Below are positions 10,482-19,931 of a stretch of DNA of 64,000 nucleotides, in pieces. Each line of letters begins with the position of its first letter. Within the stretch, counting starts at the first letter, position 1. Source of the DNA: Rhodoferax sp. (lineage in GTDB: Bacteria; Pseudomonadota; Gammaproteobacteria; Burkholderiales; Burkholderiaceae_C). The stretch is taken from NCBI RefSeq assembly GCF_028688795.1, contig NZ_JAQTXM010000027.1:1-64000 (forward strand), given 5' to 3'. The translations under genes and the position numbers were made by a program. The notes beneath the pieces were generated by a model. The model saw only the letters and a list, made by a program, of their open reading frames with translations. It had not been told where the DNA came from and did no database searches.

Positions 10482-10607
10482 ATGATTTTCAGAACACATT
10501 TCTTCCGCTGGCTGGCTATTCCGGCGTGTGTGGCGGCTGGTTTGCTGGAGCTGATGGCGCTTCAGCGCAGCAAATTGCTGGGCCGCAAACCCGGCTTGGG
10601 TGCATGA
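10482..10607 (+). CDS. Small membrane protein, 41 residues (hypothetical)
   Basis: A 41-codon frame with a clear ribosome site (AAGGGAG, 8 bases before the ATG) encodes FFRWLAIPACVAAGLLELMA, a single short hydrophobic helix, followed by a basic tail. Its stop overlaps the start of the pyruvate-kinase-like gene, which suggests translational coupling. I recognise no family. It could be a leader peptide for the downstream gene. Confidence 0.5.
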   Translation: MIFRTHFFRWLAIPACVAAGLLELMALQRSKLLGRKPGLGA

Positions 10608-12549
10608 CACCATGCTTGAAATGAACACGCTGCACAGCCCATCTTCTGGTGACAACACCACTACTGGGGAGTTGACCGCACACAACTCATTGTGGAACGA
10701 AGCCCTGTGCGTGTCCATCATGGCGCAGCTTTGGGGCTTGCGCAAAGCCATGCTGCAACGCGAATCCAGCATGCAGCCGACACTCGACCAGGTGCTAACG
10801 GTGCACCGCGACAGCGCGCGTAACCTGATCCATTATTTGAGCCTGCGCGCGGTGGATTTGCGGCCCCTGCAAGAGCAATTGGCTACGCTGGGCTTGTCTT
10901 CTCTTGGGCGTGCTGAATCGCATGTGCTGGCCAGCCTGGACAAGGTGCTTGGGCTGCTGCACAAGCTCACTGGGCAGCCGTGGCAAAACCTCTCGCACGA
11001 GGAGCCACCCGGCCGGGTTAGCAGCCGTGCCTTGTTGGCAGACAACACGATTGGCTTGCTGGGCGATGTGCCCAACGAGCGCACTGTGCGCATCATGGTC
11101 ACCCTGCCAAGCGAGGCCGCCACCGATGTTGGCGTGGCGCGTGAGTTGGTGGCCGCCGGCATGGATGTCGCCCGCATCAATTGTGCGCACGATGGCCCGA
11201 GGCAATGGGTTGACATGGCCAAACACGTGCGTAAAGCGGCCAAGGCGGCGCGTAGAAACGTCAAAATTCTGATGGATTTGGGTGGCCCAAAAATTCGCAC
11301 AGGTGTGATTGCGCCCGGCCCGGCGGTGCTCAAGCTCAGGCCCGGCAAAGATGATTTTGGCCACGTGTACCGCCCGGCGCGTCTGGGCCTGCAGCCTATG
11401 GGCGAGCATGAGCCCTTGCCAAACGTAGATGCCTGCATTGGTGTTTGGGACGATTGGCTCAAGCGGCTCAAAGTGGGCTCAACCATTGAATTTACCGATG
11501 CCCGCGGTGCCAAACGCCATCTGCTGGTGACCCACTGCACCAGTCAGGGTGCCGTGGCGGAATGTTTGCGCACCTGCTACTTCACGCCTGAGACCGTGCT
11601 GCACCTGGTGCACCCGAACCACAAAAAAAAGCACTCCAGTCTGGTGTGCCACATCGCGCACCAGCCCGGTACCCTGCATCTGAAGCTGGGTGACCGCTTG
11701 CACCTGACACGTGATGGGCTTGACCATCTGGTTGCCGCAGACGAGGCCGTGGGTGACAACTCGTTTACTGTTGCGCGAGTGCCCTGCACTCTGCCGCAGG
11801 TGATCGAGCAGGTCAAGGTGGGCGAACGAATCTGGTTCGATGACGGTCGCATTGGCGGCGTGATTCGCCAGATTGCAGGGCAAGGGGTAGAGGTGGAAAT
11901 CACCCACGCCCGTGACAGCGGCGAAAAGCTGGTGGCCGACAAAGGCATCAACTTGCCCGACAGCAAACTTGACCTGCCGGCACTCACAGACAAAGACATT
12001 ACCGACCTCGACACAGTTGCCAAAGTGGCTGACATGGTGGGTTTATCGTTTGTGCAAAAACCCGACGATGTGGCTTTGTTGCGCTCGCACTTGCATCGGC
12101 TCAAACGCGATGACATGGGGCTGGTGCTCAAGATAGAAATGCTGCAGGGTTTTGAGAACTTGCCCGATTTGATGCTGGCCGCCATGGCCGCCAACTCTGC
12201 TGGCGTGATGATCGCGCGCGGCGACCTGGCGGTGGAGTGTGGCTTTGAGCGCATGGCCGAGGTCCAGGAAGAAATCTTGTGCTGCGCGGAAGCCGCGCAC
12301 ATGCCGGTTATCTGGGCCACTCAGGTGCTGGAATCTTTGGCCAAAACCGGCTTGCCTTCGCGCGCCGAAATATCGGACGCCGGTCTGGGTGTGCGTGCCG
12401 AATGCGTCATGCTCAACAAAGGGCCATTCATTGCCGATGCCATCCACACCCTGGACGACATCCTGAAACGCATGGCAGGCCATCAAGCCAAAAAGCGCCC
12501 CTTGTTACGGGCGCTGCGGGCCTGGAATGGTGGCGACTTGGCGGCCTAA
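10600..12549 (+). CDS. Pyruvate kinase-like protein with N-terminal extension
   Basis: The protein is 649 residues. Residues 1 to about 160 form an extension I do not recognise. From NERTVRIMVTLPSEA the pyruvate kinase A domain begins (DLGGPKIRTG), with a long B-type insertion. Catalytic features remain: the lysine in LKIEM, MIARGDLAVE with the metal-binding acids, and IWATQVLESLAKTGLPSRAE. It ends soon after the barrel and lacks the C-terminal effector domain, so allosteric control by sugar phosphates is unlikely. Activity (phosphoenolpyruvate plus ADP to pyruvate plus ATP) is probable but unproven. ATGs at 10612 and 10621 are alternative starts. Its 3' end overlaps the convergent 12546-12821 gene by 4 bases. 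Confidence 0.8.
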   Translation: MHDTMLEMNTLHSPSSGDNTTTGELTAHNSLWNEALCVSIMAQLWGLRKAMLQRESSMQPTLDQVLTVHRDSARNLIHYLSLRAVDLRPLQEQLATLGLSSLGRAESHVLASLDKVLGLLHKLTGQPWQNLSHEEPPGRVSSRALLADNTIGLLGDVPNERTVRIMVTLPSEAATDVGVARELVAAGMDVARINCAHDGPRQWVDMAKHVRKAAKAARRNVKILMDLGGPKIRTGVIAPGPAVLKLRPGKDDFGHVYRPARLGLQPMGEHEPLPNVDACIGVWDDWLKRLKVGSTIEFTDARGAKRHLLVTHCTSQGAVAECLRTCYFTPETVLHLVHPNHKKKHSSLVCHIAHQPGTLHLKLGDRLHLTRDGLDHLVAADEAVGDNSFTVARVPCTLPQVIEQVKVGERIWFDDGRIGGVIRQIAGQGVEVEITHARDSGEKLVADKGINLPDSKLDLPALTDKDITDLDTVAKVADMVGLSFVQKPDDVALLRSHLHRLKRDDMGLVLKIEMLQGFENLPDLMLAAMAANSAGVMIARGDLAVECGFERMAEVQEEILCCAEAAHMPVIWATQVLESLAKTGLPSRAEISDAGLGVRAECVMLNKGPFIADAIHTLDDILKRMAGHQAKKRPLLRALRAWNGGDLAA

Positions 12550-12821
12550 GCGACAGACGGCGTGGCTGTGGCGGTGCTGAGCCCGTGCACTTGCGAGCTC
12601 AAGTCGAGCAAACGCAGCTTGCTGGCGTAATGCCGGTCAAGGCGCCACTCTGAGAGGATTTCCAGCACGAGTTCAAACTTGTCGTTGCTCAGTTCGTAGA
12701 GCTGCGCAACCGAAATCTGGCCCTCACTTTCCAGCGCGAGCACCAGCGCCGAAATGATTCGGGCTGCTGGATCGGTTGGATTGGCTTGGATGAATTTACG
12801 CGCTTTCTTGATGGCGAGCAT
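12546..12821 (-). CDS. Conserved hypothetical protein, 91 residues
   Basis: A small, soluble, mostly helical protein with a lysine-rich start (MLAIKKARKFIQANPTDPA) and a middle resembling a short helical bundle (LYELSNDKFELVLEILSEW). No catalytic or binding motif is recognised. It is convergent with the pyruvate-kinase-like gene, with a 4-base 3' overlap. The 163 bases upstream, before gpmI, hold no gene. Confidence 0.6.
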   Translation of the reverse strand: MLAIKKARKFIQANPTDPAARIISALVLALESEGQISVAQLYELSNDKFELVLEILSEWRLDRHYASKLRLLDLSSQVHGLSTATATPSVA

Positions 12822-12984
12822 GATGGTGTTCCCGACGATGTTGTTAGAGGTTTGTCACATCAGCGCCTGCGGCATGCGAGTGAAAAGGTCACATATTCAC
12901 GCAACGCGGACATGTGACCAAGGGTAACCGCCCAATGTGTCAAATTTGATGAAACAGATGTGACAGTTGCGTGACCCTGGCGCG

Positions 12985-14628
12985 CTACGCCTTCACCACC
13001 AGCACACTCTCGTCCCACTTGGCGTGTTTCTCCAGCCCTGCCAAGTTGGCCACGGTGGCGGCAATGTTCGACAGGCCCGCGGTGGTGGTCTGCTTGAGTC
13101 CCAGCTTGCCGCCGGTGACCTTGTCAAACAAGATCAGTGGCACCGGGTTCAGCGTGTGCGCGGTTTTTGCCTTGTAAGACCCGTCCGCGTTGAGTGACGG
13201 TTTTTTGGTCTTCTTGTCCAGCTCATACATCTCGTCGGCATTGCCGTGGTCAGCGGTGATCAGGGCCACGCCACCAGCCGCTGCAATGGCAGGCAGCAGG
13301 CGGGCCAGAGCCAGGTCAACCGCTTCCACGGCCATGGTGGCTGCGCGGAAGTTGCCGGTGTGGCCCACCATGTCGCCGTTGGCGAAGTTGCAGCGCAACA
13401 GCTTGTACTGGCCGCTTTGCACGGCGGCAATCATGGCGTCGGTGATCTCGGCCGACTTCATCCAGGGGCGTTGCTCAAACGGCACCACGTCGCTGGGCAC
13501 TTCCTGCCAACTCTCCCCCTCAAACTTGTTGGAGCGGTTGCCGTTCCAGAAGTAGGTAACGTGGCCAAACTTTTGAGTCTCGGAGCAGGCGAACTGGGTC
13601 AGACCTGCTTTGCTGAACCATTCGCCTGATGTGTCTTTGATGGCCGGGGGCGTCACCAGGAAACGCTTGGGCAGTTGCAGGTCGCCGTCGTACTGCAGCA
13701 TGCCGGCAAAGGTCACTGACGGTGTGCGGACACGGTCAAAGCGGGTGAACGCTGTGTCGACAAAAGCGCGGGTGATCTCAATCGCCCGGTCGCCGCGGAA
13801 ATTGAAAAGCACCACCGAATCGCCGTCCTCAATGGTGCCAATGGGCTGGCCGTTCTCAGCAATCACAAACTCCGGCAAGTCCTGGTCGATGGTGCCAGGG
13901 TGCTTGGCGCGCAGGCCGTTCACGGCGGCGGTGGCGTTGGCAAACTGCGGGCCCTGGCCCAGAACATGCGTCTTCCAGCCCTTTTCAACCATCGGCCAAT
14001 TGGCGTCGTAGCGGTCCATGGTGATGTTCTGGCGGCCGCCCCCCGAGGCAATGCGGGCATCAAAACCGTTGGTGCTGAGCTCGGCCAGAAAGGCCTCAAA
14101 CGGCACCACGTAGTCCAGCGCACTGGTCTCGGGCACGTCACGTCCGTCGAGCAGGGCATGGATGCGCACAGTTTTAACACCGTCAGCCTTGGTTTGGAGC
14201 ACCATGGCCTTCAGGTGGTCAATGTGGCTGTGCACATTGCCATCAGAAAACAGGCCGATGAAGTGGATCACACCGCGGCCCGCCTTGGCGCCGGCCACGA
14301 TTTGCTGCCACGTCTGGCCCTGCCAGATCGAGCCGTCGGCAATCGCGTTGGCCACCAACGCCGCGCCCTGGCTGTACACCTGCCCGGCGCCGATGGCGTT
14401 GTGGCCCACCTCGGAGTTGCCCATGTCGTCGTCAGACGGCATGCCGACGGCCGTGCCATGGGCGCGCAGGCTGATGTTGGGGCATTCGACCAACAAGCGG
14501 TCCAGTGTGGGTTTGCGGGCGGCAGCAATGGCGCTGCCCTCGTCGAGCTTGGATATGCCGTAACCGTCCATGACGATGACAACCACCGGGCCGGTGACAC
14601 CGGGGAAGGCCGTGAATTTTTGTAGCAT
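12985..14628 (-). CDS. gpmI: 2,3-bisphosphoglycerate-independent phosphoglycerate mutase
   Basis: The 547-residue protein belongs to the alkaline-phosphatase superfamily. It has the metal ligand in VMDGYG, the nucleophile Ser in MGNSEVGHNAIGAG and the C-terminal metal site ITADHGNADEM. It interconverts 3- and 2-phosphoglycerate in glycolysis. The start at 14628 has GGAG seven bases upstream and fits the family N-terminus; a longer in-frame frame is rejected. Glycerate from the aldarate pathway further downstream would enter metabolism at this step if phosphorylated at C2. Confidence 0.93.
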   Translation of the reverse strand: MLQKFTAFPGVTGPVVVIVMDGYGISKLDEGSAIAAARKPTLDRLLVECPNISLRAHGTAVGMPSDDDMGNSEVGHNAIGAGQVYSQGAALVANAIADGSIWQGQTWQQIVAGAKAGRGVIHFIGLFSDGNVHSHIDHLKAMVLQTKADGVKTVRIHALLDGRDVPETSALDYVVPFEAFLAELSTNGFDARIASGGGRQNITMDRYDANWPMVEKGWKTHVLGQGPQFANATAAVNGLRAKHPGTIDQDLPEFVIAENGQPIGTIEDGDSVVLFNFRGDRAIEITRAFVDTAFTRFDRVRTPSVTFAGMLQYDGDLQLPKRFLVTPPAIKDTSGEWFSKAGLTQFACSETQKFGHVTYFWNGNRSNKFEGESWQEVPSDVVPFEQRPWMKSAEITDAMIAAVQSGQYKLLRCNFANGDMVGHTGNFRAATMAVEAVDLALARLLPAIAAAGGVALITADHGNADEMYELDKKTKKPSLNADGSYKAKTAHTLNPVPLILFDKVTGGKLGLKQTTTAGLSNIAATVANLAGLEKHAKWDESVLVVKA

Positions 14629-14804
14629 GGGTAACTCCTGAAATGATCGTGCAGGGCCGATGCGTCTGGGACCCAACCCGGCGGCATTCGGCAACCCCGC
14701 TATCTTCCCTCAAATCGACGGGTCGTCCCGATGTCCGACTGACGAAAAGTGCACAGGCTGCACCAGATGTCCAGCCTGTGCATGGGCAGCTTGCGTCCTG
14801 AAGG

Positions 14805-14839
14805 CAGAAATAGAAAAGCCTGCTGGGGTCAGCAGGCTT
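14805..14839 (-). terminator. Rho-independent terminator (minus strand)
   Basis: AAGCCTGCTG and CAGCAGGCTT form a perfect 10-bp inverted repeat around a 4-base loop (14816-14839). Read on the minus strand it is followed by TTTTCTATTT. It lies about 90 bases after the small gene at 14931-15113. The rest of the 302-base gap between gpmI and that gene shows nothing recognisable. Confidence 0.7.
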
Positions 14840-14930
14840 GGATATTGAGCGGGTCTTAGCGACGATTGCTACCGGGTCCTAATTTTGAGCCACCAGCAAA
14901 GTCACTACAGCTACTAACGCTCCTGCTTTC

Positions 14931-15113
14931 TCAACTTGCCGAGCCCATGGTATTGAACTCCAGATCCAGGTGGGGTGAATCTGCATCTTGCAAGTTCTGG
15001 TCGATCATCAACCAGGTGTCGGCATCAATGATGGCTTCGGCAGGGTGATGCGCAAAGGCCGACAACGAGGTCAGCAGGGCGGCGACGACTGCAGCTTGAA
15101 TTACTTTCTTCAT
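14931..15113 (-). CDS. Small secreted protein, 60 residues (hypothetical)
   Basis: MKKVIQAAVVAALLTSLSAFA is a textbook signal peptide. The mature part is only about 39 residues and acidic (HHPAEAIIDADTWLMIDQNL). AAAGGAA lies just upstream of the ATG as a ribosome site, and a terminator follows. It is too short for the mature part to be assigned; a small periplasmic protein is the best description. Confidence 0.6.
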   Translation of the reverse strand: MKKVIQAAVVAALLTSLSAFAHHPAEAIIDADTWLMIDQNLQDADSPHLDLEFNTMGSAS

Positions 15114-15317
15114 ATCTCTGTTCCTTTAAAAAATAGTAAAAAGCCATCAGTTCCCCCAGTTCACAACATCCCGGGTTTCGTCGGGTGCGTTACTAGGTTG
15201 ACCTTTGGTGATGTGTATCGTAGGAAGAAGAGGTAACCGGGCCATGTCAAGCGCGTATCAGAATGTACCGATGAGTTTCATTGTGTGATCAACCCCTGGC
15301 TCCGGTACCATTTGCCC

Positions 15318-16118
15318 ATGAAAAAATCCAAAGACGACAAGCCCGATACCTTGGGCAAGAAAGACTATTTTGAAAAGCTGGAGCCGCTTCAGCTTGAACT
15401 CAATGACCTGGCGCGCTGGCTGGTGCACACCGGCAAGCGCTTGATGGTGGTGATTGAGGGTCGCGACACCGCGGGCAAGGGCGGCGTGATCTCGGCCATT
15501 GCCGACACCTTGAACCCGCGCCAGTGCCGCACGGTGGCGCTGGGCAAGCCCAGTGAGCGCGAGCAGAGTCAGTGGTACTTTCAACGCTACGTGCCTTACC
15601 TCCCTGCGGCGGGCGAGATCGCGCTGTTTGACCGCAGCTGGTACAACCGGGCGGGCGTGGAACGTGTCATGGACTTTTGCACCGAACAGCAAACCAAAGA
15701 CTTCTTGAAACAAGCGCCGGTGTTCGAGCAAATGCTGGTCGACGACGGCATTTTGCTGTTCAAGTACTGGTTGACGGTGGATCAGGCGCAGCAGGAAGAA
15801 CGTTTTGCCGAGCGCCTGGCGGACCCGCTCAAGCGCTGGAAACTCAGCCCGATTGATGTCAAAGCGCGGGAAAAATACGCCGAATACGGTCAAGTGCGTG
15901 ACGTGATGCTGGCGGCCACGCACTCAAAAGTAGCGCCCTGGACGCTGGTGGACTTCAATGACCAGCGCGCCGGCCGCCTCACGCTCATTCGTCATCTGCT
16001 TGACCACATTTCAGACCGCAAGGTGACCGAGACTCTGGTGAGCTTCCCGCCGCTGGATCATGAACCTCTGCGCGAAAAGTATGGCACCGCGCTGGAGCCG
16101 ATCAAGGCCAAGATTTGA
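15318..16118 (+). CDS. ppk2: Polyphosphate kinase 2
   Basis: The 266-residue protein has the PPK2 Walker A motif GRDTAGKGG, the Walker B-like stretch LFDRSWYNRAG, and the lid region RWKLSPIDVKAREKY. PPK2 enzymes use polyphosphate to phosphorylate nucleoside mono- or diphosphates. Single-domain length suggests class I or III; nucleotide preference is not evident. The ATG at 15318 is preferred to a GTG at 15285 because the family N-terminus follows it. It is convergent with the uspA gene. Confidence 0.9.
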   Translation: MKKSKDDKPDTLGKKDYFEKLEPLQLELNDLARWLVHTGKRLMVVIEGRDTAGKGGVISAIADTLNPRQCRTVALGKPSEREQSQWYFQRYVPYLPAAGEIALFDRSWYNRAGVERVMDFCTEQQTKDFLKQAPVFEQMLVDDGILLFKYWLTVDQAQQEERFAERLADPLKRWKLSPIDVKAREKYAEYGQVRDVMLAATHSKVAPWTLVDFNDQRAGRLTLIRHLLDHISDRKVTETLVSFPPLDHEPLREKYGTALEPIKAKI

Positions 16119-16134
16119 GCCAGGATTGAACGCC

Positions 16135-16563
16135 CTACTTGATCAGCAGCACCGGCACCGGCGACAGGTGAAGCACCTTGGTGGCGACCGATCCCATGAA
16201 CAGCCCGATCACGCTGCCCAAACCACGCGCCCCCATGATGACCATGCTGCAGCCCTTGTCCTTGGCGAAGTCCACGATGCTGGGCGCGGCCTCGCCCACC
16301 AGAATGTGCGCTGAAAACGCCAGTCCGGCGGCGGCGAGTTTGGCTTTGGCTGCGGCCAGGGCGGCCTCGCCCGCCTCAAGGTGAAAGTCCTTCACCACGG
16401 CGCCTTCAATGAAGCGGGTGATGTCGCTTGAGAGCGGCGCCTGCACGTTCACCAGAAAAATCTGCGGCGGGGTCTGGCGACCGGTGGCCTCTTGGATGAC
16501 GTGGTCCACCGCCTTCAGCGACGGTTCAGAGTTATCGATGGCGATCAGCCAGGATGTGGTCAT
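16135..16563 (-). CDS. Universal stress protein UspA family
   Basis: The 142-residue single Usp domain has the ATP-binding signature GARGLGSVIGLFMGSVATKV near the C-terminus and the conserved early Asp in WLIAIDNSE. ATP-binding Usp proteins act in stress survival. It is 12 bases after the TerC-family gene, so the two probably share a transcript. Confidence 0.9.
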   Translation of the reverse strand: MTTSWLIAIDNSEPSLKAVDHVIQEATGRQTPPQIFLVNVQAPLSSDITRFIEGAVVKDFHLEAGEAALAAAKAKLAAAGLAFSAHILVGEAAPSIVDFAKDKGCSMVIMGARGLGSVIGLFMGSVATKVLHLSPVPVLLIK

Positions 16564-16575
16564 GGTGGTGCCCCT

Positions 16576-17301
16576 TTAATTTTTTGGCTCGACGGATTCT
16601 GACGATAGCTCAAACGCCTTCACCGGCGCCCTGTGGCTGGCCAGCCATTTGCCCACCGCCACCACCAGCAGGGCACCCGTGGCAGCAAACAGGTAGTTGG
16701 CGTAAGGAATGCTTGCGGCAACCGACGGCGGCATGGCCGGGTCGGTCAGCAACATGCCCCCGGCAATCCAGCCCAGCAGGGCCGCACCGAGCGTGATCAC
16801 CATGGGGAAGCGGTCCATCAGGGTCAACACGATTTTGCTGCCCCACACCACGATCGGAATCGACACCAGAATGCCAAAGGTCACCAGCACCATGGAGCCG
16901 TGCGAGGCGCCCGCCACCGCAATCACGTTGTCCAGGCTCATCACCGCGTCGGCCACGATGATGGTCTTGATGGCCGCCATCAGGGTGGTGCCGCCATCAA
17001 TGTTGCCGTGCGACTCATCGTGCTCAGGCAGCAACAGTTTGATGCCAATCCACAGCAGCAACAGCGCGCCCACAATCTTCAGGTAAGGCAAGGCCAGCAA
17101 TTGCAGCGCAAAGAAAATCATGATCACGCGCAGACCAATGGCACCCACCACACCCCAAAAAATGCCTTTGTTGCGCAACGCAGGTGGCAGCTTTCGGCAG
17201 GCCAGGGCAATCACCACCGCGTTGTCGCCTCCGAGCATGATGTCGATGGCGATGATTTGCAGGACGGCAATCCAGAAGAGTGAAGAGGTTAAATCAGGCA
17301 T
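16576..17301 (-). CDS. TerC/YjbE-family integral membrane protein
   Basis: The 241-residue protein has seven to eight membrane segments and the family motifs IDIMLGGDNAVVIALA and DAVMSLDNVIAVAG, whose acidic residues in the membrane are thought to bind metal. Related proteins work in manganese export or membrane-protein metalation; tellurite resistance is the historical name only. It is upstream of uspA in one unit. The 129 bases before it, up to gudD, show nothing clear. Confidence 0.85.
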   Translation of the reverse strand: MPDLTSSLFWIAVLQIIAIDIMLGGDNAVVIALACRKLPPALRNKGIFWGVVGAIGLRVIMIFFALQLLALPYLKIVGALLLLWIGIKLLLPEHDESHGNIDGGTTLMAAIKTIIVADAVMSLDNVIAVAGASHGSMVLVTFGILVSIPIVVWGSKIVLTLMDRFPMVITLGAALLGWIAGGMLLTDPAMPPSVAASIPYANYLFAATGALLVVAVGKWLASHRAPVKAFELSSESVEPKN

Positions 17302-17430
17302 GGTGAATAGAGCGTTTCAATGGGTGTAGGCGCCGTGCACAGCAGACATTGGCCCCTCGTCAAGGTGGCCACATGGGCCACGACACAGAGCGCCGATTGT
17401 GCCACCGGCATGCCAGAAGCTGTGCCCCGG

Positions 17431-18768
17431 TCAGCGTACCAAGCTGGGCATTTTGGGGTCGAACTTCCAGCCAGGCAACAAATACTGCATGGCGATGGCA
17501 TCGTCCCGCGCACCCAAGCCGTGCTGCAAATACAGCTGGTGGGCTTTTTCCACCTCAACCATGTCCAGTTCAACCCCCAGGCCGGACGCAGTGGGCACGG
17601 TGATGCTGCCGTCCACAATTTGCAGCGGGTTTTTTGTCAAGCGCTGGCCGTCTTGCCAGATCCAGTGCGTGTCAATGGCCGTGACCTTGCCCGGCGCGGC
17701 GGCCGCCACGTGGGTGAACATGGCCAGGGAAATGTCAAAGTGGTTGTTGGAATGTGAGCCCCAGGTCAGCCCATTCATCTGGCACAACTGCGCCACGCGC
17801 ACTGAGCCTTGCATGGTCCAGAAATGCGGGTCAGCCAGCGGAATGTCCACACTGTGCAGGGCAATCGAATGGGCCATTTCGCGCCAGTCGGTGGCAATCA
17901 TGTTGGTGGCAGTCAGCAAACCCGTTTCACGGCGGAATTCGGCCATTACCTCGCGGCCTGAGAACACGCCTTCGGCACCGCATGGGTCTTCGGCGTAGGC
18001 CAGTGCGTCACGGTGGTCACGGCACAGGCGCACGGCGTCTTTCAAGAGCCAGCCGCCGTTGGGGTCGAGCGTGATGCGGGCATCGGGAAAGCGTGCGTGC
18101 AAGGCCTCCACGGCTTCCATTTCTTCCTCGCCACGCAGCACACCGCCCTTGAGCTTGAAGTCCTTGAAGCCATAACGTGCGTAGGCAGCTTCTGCCAAGC
18201 GCACGATCCCTTGGGCATCCATGGCTTTTTCGTGGCGCAGTCGCAGCCAGTCATCCGCCTGCTCGGGCTCAGTGCGGTAAGGTAAATCGGTCTGGCTGCG
18301 GTCTGCCACGTAAAACAAATAGCCCAGCACGGCGACACTGGCGCGTTGTTGGCCTTCGCCCAGCAAAGCTGCCACCGGCACGCCCAGATGTTGACCGAGC
18401 AAATCCAGCAACGCACTTTCCACCGCAGTGACCGCGTGGATAGCGATGCGTAAGTCGAAAGTCTGCAGCCCGCGACCACCGCTGTCGCGGTCGGCAAAGG
18501 CCACCCGAAGGGTGTTCAAAATGGCGTTCCAGTTGCCCACCGATTGGCCCACGATCATGTCTTGGGCGGCTTCCAGCGTCTGTCGAATCTTTTCGCCACC
18601 TGGCACTTCGCCCACACCGGTGTGGCCCGCACTGTCGGTCAGGATGACGATGTTGCGGGTGAAATAGGGGCCGTGCGCGCCGCTCAGGTTGAGCAACATA
18701 CCGTCATGCCCGGCCACGGGAATGACTTGCATGCGTTGGATGGTGGGAGTGTGCGTGGTGTTTGGCAT
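17431..18768 (-). CDS. gudD: Glucarate dehydratase
   Basis: The 445-residue enolase-superfamily protein closely follows E. coli GudD from [20 protein letters not shown] onward. It has the lysine pair FKLKGG, metal-binding LDPNGG and EDPCG, and the basic His in WGSHSNNH. It dehydrates D-glucarate (and L-idarate) to 5-keto-4-deoxyglucarate. I chose the start at 18768 because the product then matches GudD length; an upstream ATG at 18813 lies inside a predicted operator. It is the leftmost gene of the aldarate island and is followed by no partner on its strand. Confidence 0.92.
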   Translation of the reverse strand: MPNTTHTPTIQRMQVIPVAGHDGMLLNLSGAHGPYFTRNIVILTDSAGHTGVGEVPGGEKIRQTLEAAQDMIVGQSVGNWNAILNTLRVAFADRDSGGRGLQTFDLRIAIHAVTAVESALLDLLGQHLGVPVAALLGEGQQRASVAVLGYLFYVADRSQTDLPYRTEPEQADDWLRLRHEKAMDAQGIVRLAEAAYARYGFKDFKLKGGVLRGEEEMEAVEALHARFPDARITLDPNGGWLLKDAVRLCRDHRDALAYAEDPCGAEGVFSGREVMAEFRRETGLLTATNMIATDWREMAHSIALHSVDIPLADPHFWTMQGSVRVAQLCQMNGLTWGSHSNNHFDISLAMFTHVAAAAPGKVTAIDTHWIWQDGQRLTKNPLQIVDGSITVPTASGLGVELDMVEVEKAHQLYLQHGLGARDDAIAMQYLLPGWKFDPKMPSLVR

Positions 18769-18806
18769 GGAAGGGATCGCGACGTTGGGTTTGGAAGGTT
18801 GCTTGC

Positions 18807-18823
18807 CAGACATCGTACAACTT
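18807..18823. promoter_or_regulatory. Predicted operator a, upstream of gudD
   Basis: CAGACATCGTACAACTT agrees at 15 of 17 bases with the site at 25971-25987. It lies 39 bases upstream of the chosen gudD start and is the best hint that gudD belongs to the same regulon as the tctCBA-garD operon. Confidence 0.5.
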
Positions 18824-19027
18824 GATTGAGAGCCCGGCAATAGGGTTTTCCCGCTGGTTTTGGGGTGATTCGCACTTGTGCTTGCATGACGCTGAACTGG
18901 GGGGTTGCAGGGCCGTCTTCCGTCGGCCCTAAGAAATCAGTCATCCATAAGTTTGGCGAGAAAATATAAGCTTATTTGGTCTCTAGGCCATGTGTATTAA
19001 GCGCGGACAGCTATGTTAACCATAGCG

Positions 19028-19780
19028 TTATGGCGATTCGTGACTCACCTGCGAGCGGCGCAGGCGCTCGCGGCTGTTGCTCAGGTGGGTGCGCATGGCG
19101 GCACGGGCGGCGTCCGGGTCCTGGTTTTTGATGGCGTTGAAAATGCTTTCATGCTCGCCATGCAGTCGTTGCAGGTAACTCAGCCGGCCTTCAGGTGCGC
19201 TGTTGGGCGTGTTGACCCGGGCGCGGGGAATGATCATGGTGCCCAGGTAGGTCATCAGGTCGGCAAAGTGCCGGTTACCGGTGGCGCGGGCCACTTCCAT
19301 GTGAAATTCAAAGTCGGACGGCAGGGCGTCTGACTCATGCTCAATGGCATCCAGAAAGGCCGTTAAAGCCGATTCCATCTTGCCGATGTTGCCGTCATCT
19401 CTGCGCTGCGCGGCCAGCCCGGCCGCCTCACTTTCCAGGCTGATGCGCAGTTCCAGCAGCGAAACCACGTCGGCCACGGTGGAGAAATCTTCCGGCGCAA
19501 TGCGGAAGTTGCTGGTGTCGGGGGCGGCCAGTGCAAAGGTGCCAATGCCGTGGCGGGTTTCCACCAAGCCGCTGGCTTGCAGCTTGGACAACGCCTCACG
19601 CACCACGGTGCGACTCACCTCAAAACGGGCCATGATTTCCGACTCGGTGGGCAGCTTGTCGCCGGGCTTGATTTGCCCGTTCCGGATGTTGCCGGCAAGC
19701 TCATCCACGATGACCTGCACCAGGCCGCGAGGTCGACGTGGGCGGGTCACCGGGGCACTAGGGGTTTTCCATGATTCCAT
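19028..19780 (-). CDS. FadR-type GntR-family transcriptional regulator
   Basis: The 250-residue protein has an N-terminal winged helix (about 20-88; PGDKLPTESEIMARFEVSRT, then REALSKLQASGLVETRHGIGTF) and a C-terminal FCD all-helical ligand domain with His residues that usually bind a metal plus a carboxylate effector. It is divergent from the uronate dehydrogenase gene with a 13-bp palindrome between them. By position it should control the aldarate and uronate genes, with a sugar acid or pathway intermediate as effector. That assignment is inferred. Confidence 0.9.
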   Translation of the reverse strand: MESWKTPSAPVTRPRRPRGLVQVIVDELAGNIRNGQIKPGDKLPTESEIMARFEVSRTVVREALSKLQASGLVETRHGIGTFALAAPDTSNFRIAPEDFSTVADVVSLLELRISLESEAAGLAAQRRDDGNIGKMESALTAFLDAIEHESDALPSDFEFHMEVARATGNRHFADLMTYLGTMIIPRARVNTPNSAPEGRLSYLQRLHGEHESIFNAIKNQDPDAARAAMRTHLSNSRERLRRSQVSHESP

Positions 19781-19826
19781 ATAAAAACGCTTGACTCACT
19801 GAATTTGGATGATCACAATTTGCGAC

Positions 19827-19848
19827 GTTGTCAGACAACCTACGACTG
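19827..19848. promoter_or_regulatory. Predicted operator b between gntR and udh
   Basis: GTTGTCAGACAAC (19827-19839) is a perfect 13-bp palindrome. It overlaps CAGACAACCTACGACTG (19832-19848), which matches the site at 25971 at 14 of 17 bases. It sits in the divergent promoter region of the regulator and udh, the usual place for an autoregulatory site. Confidence 0.6.
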
Positions 19849-19931
19849 ACAAGGGAATGACTGAATTGAATGTAAAGCCAGAAACTGGAAAAGTCCAGTG
19901 CCTGCATAAATTTCTTGAAACGAGTGAAAAA

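Noticed and set aside
18769..18813. Upstream start for gudD (MSGKQPSK...)
   Set aside because: The ATG lies inside a predicted operator, has no ribosome site, and adds residues not found in GudD.
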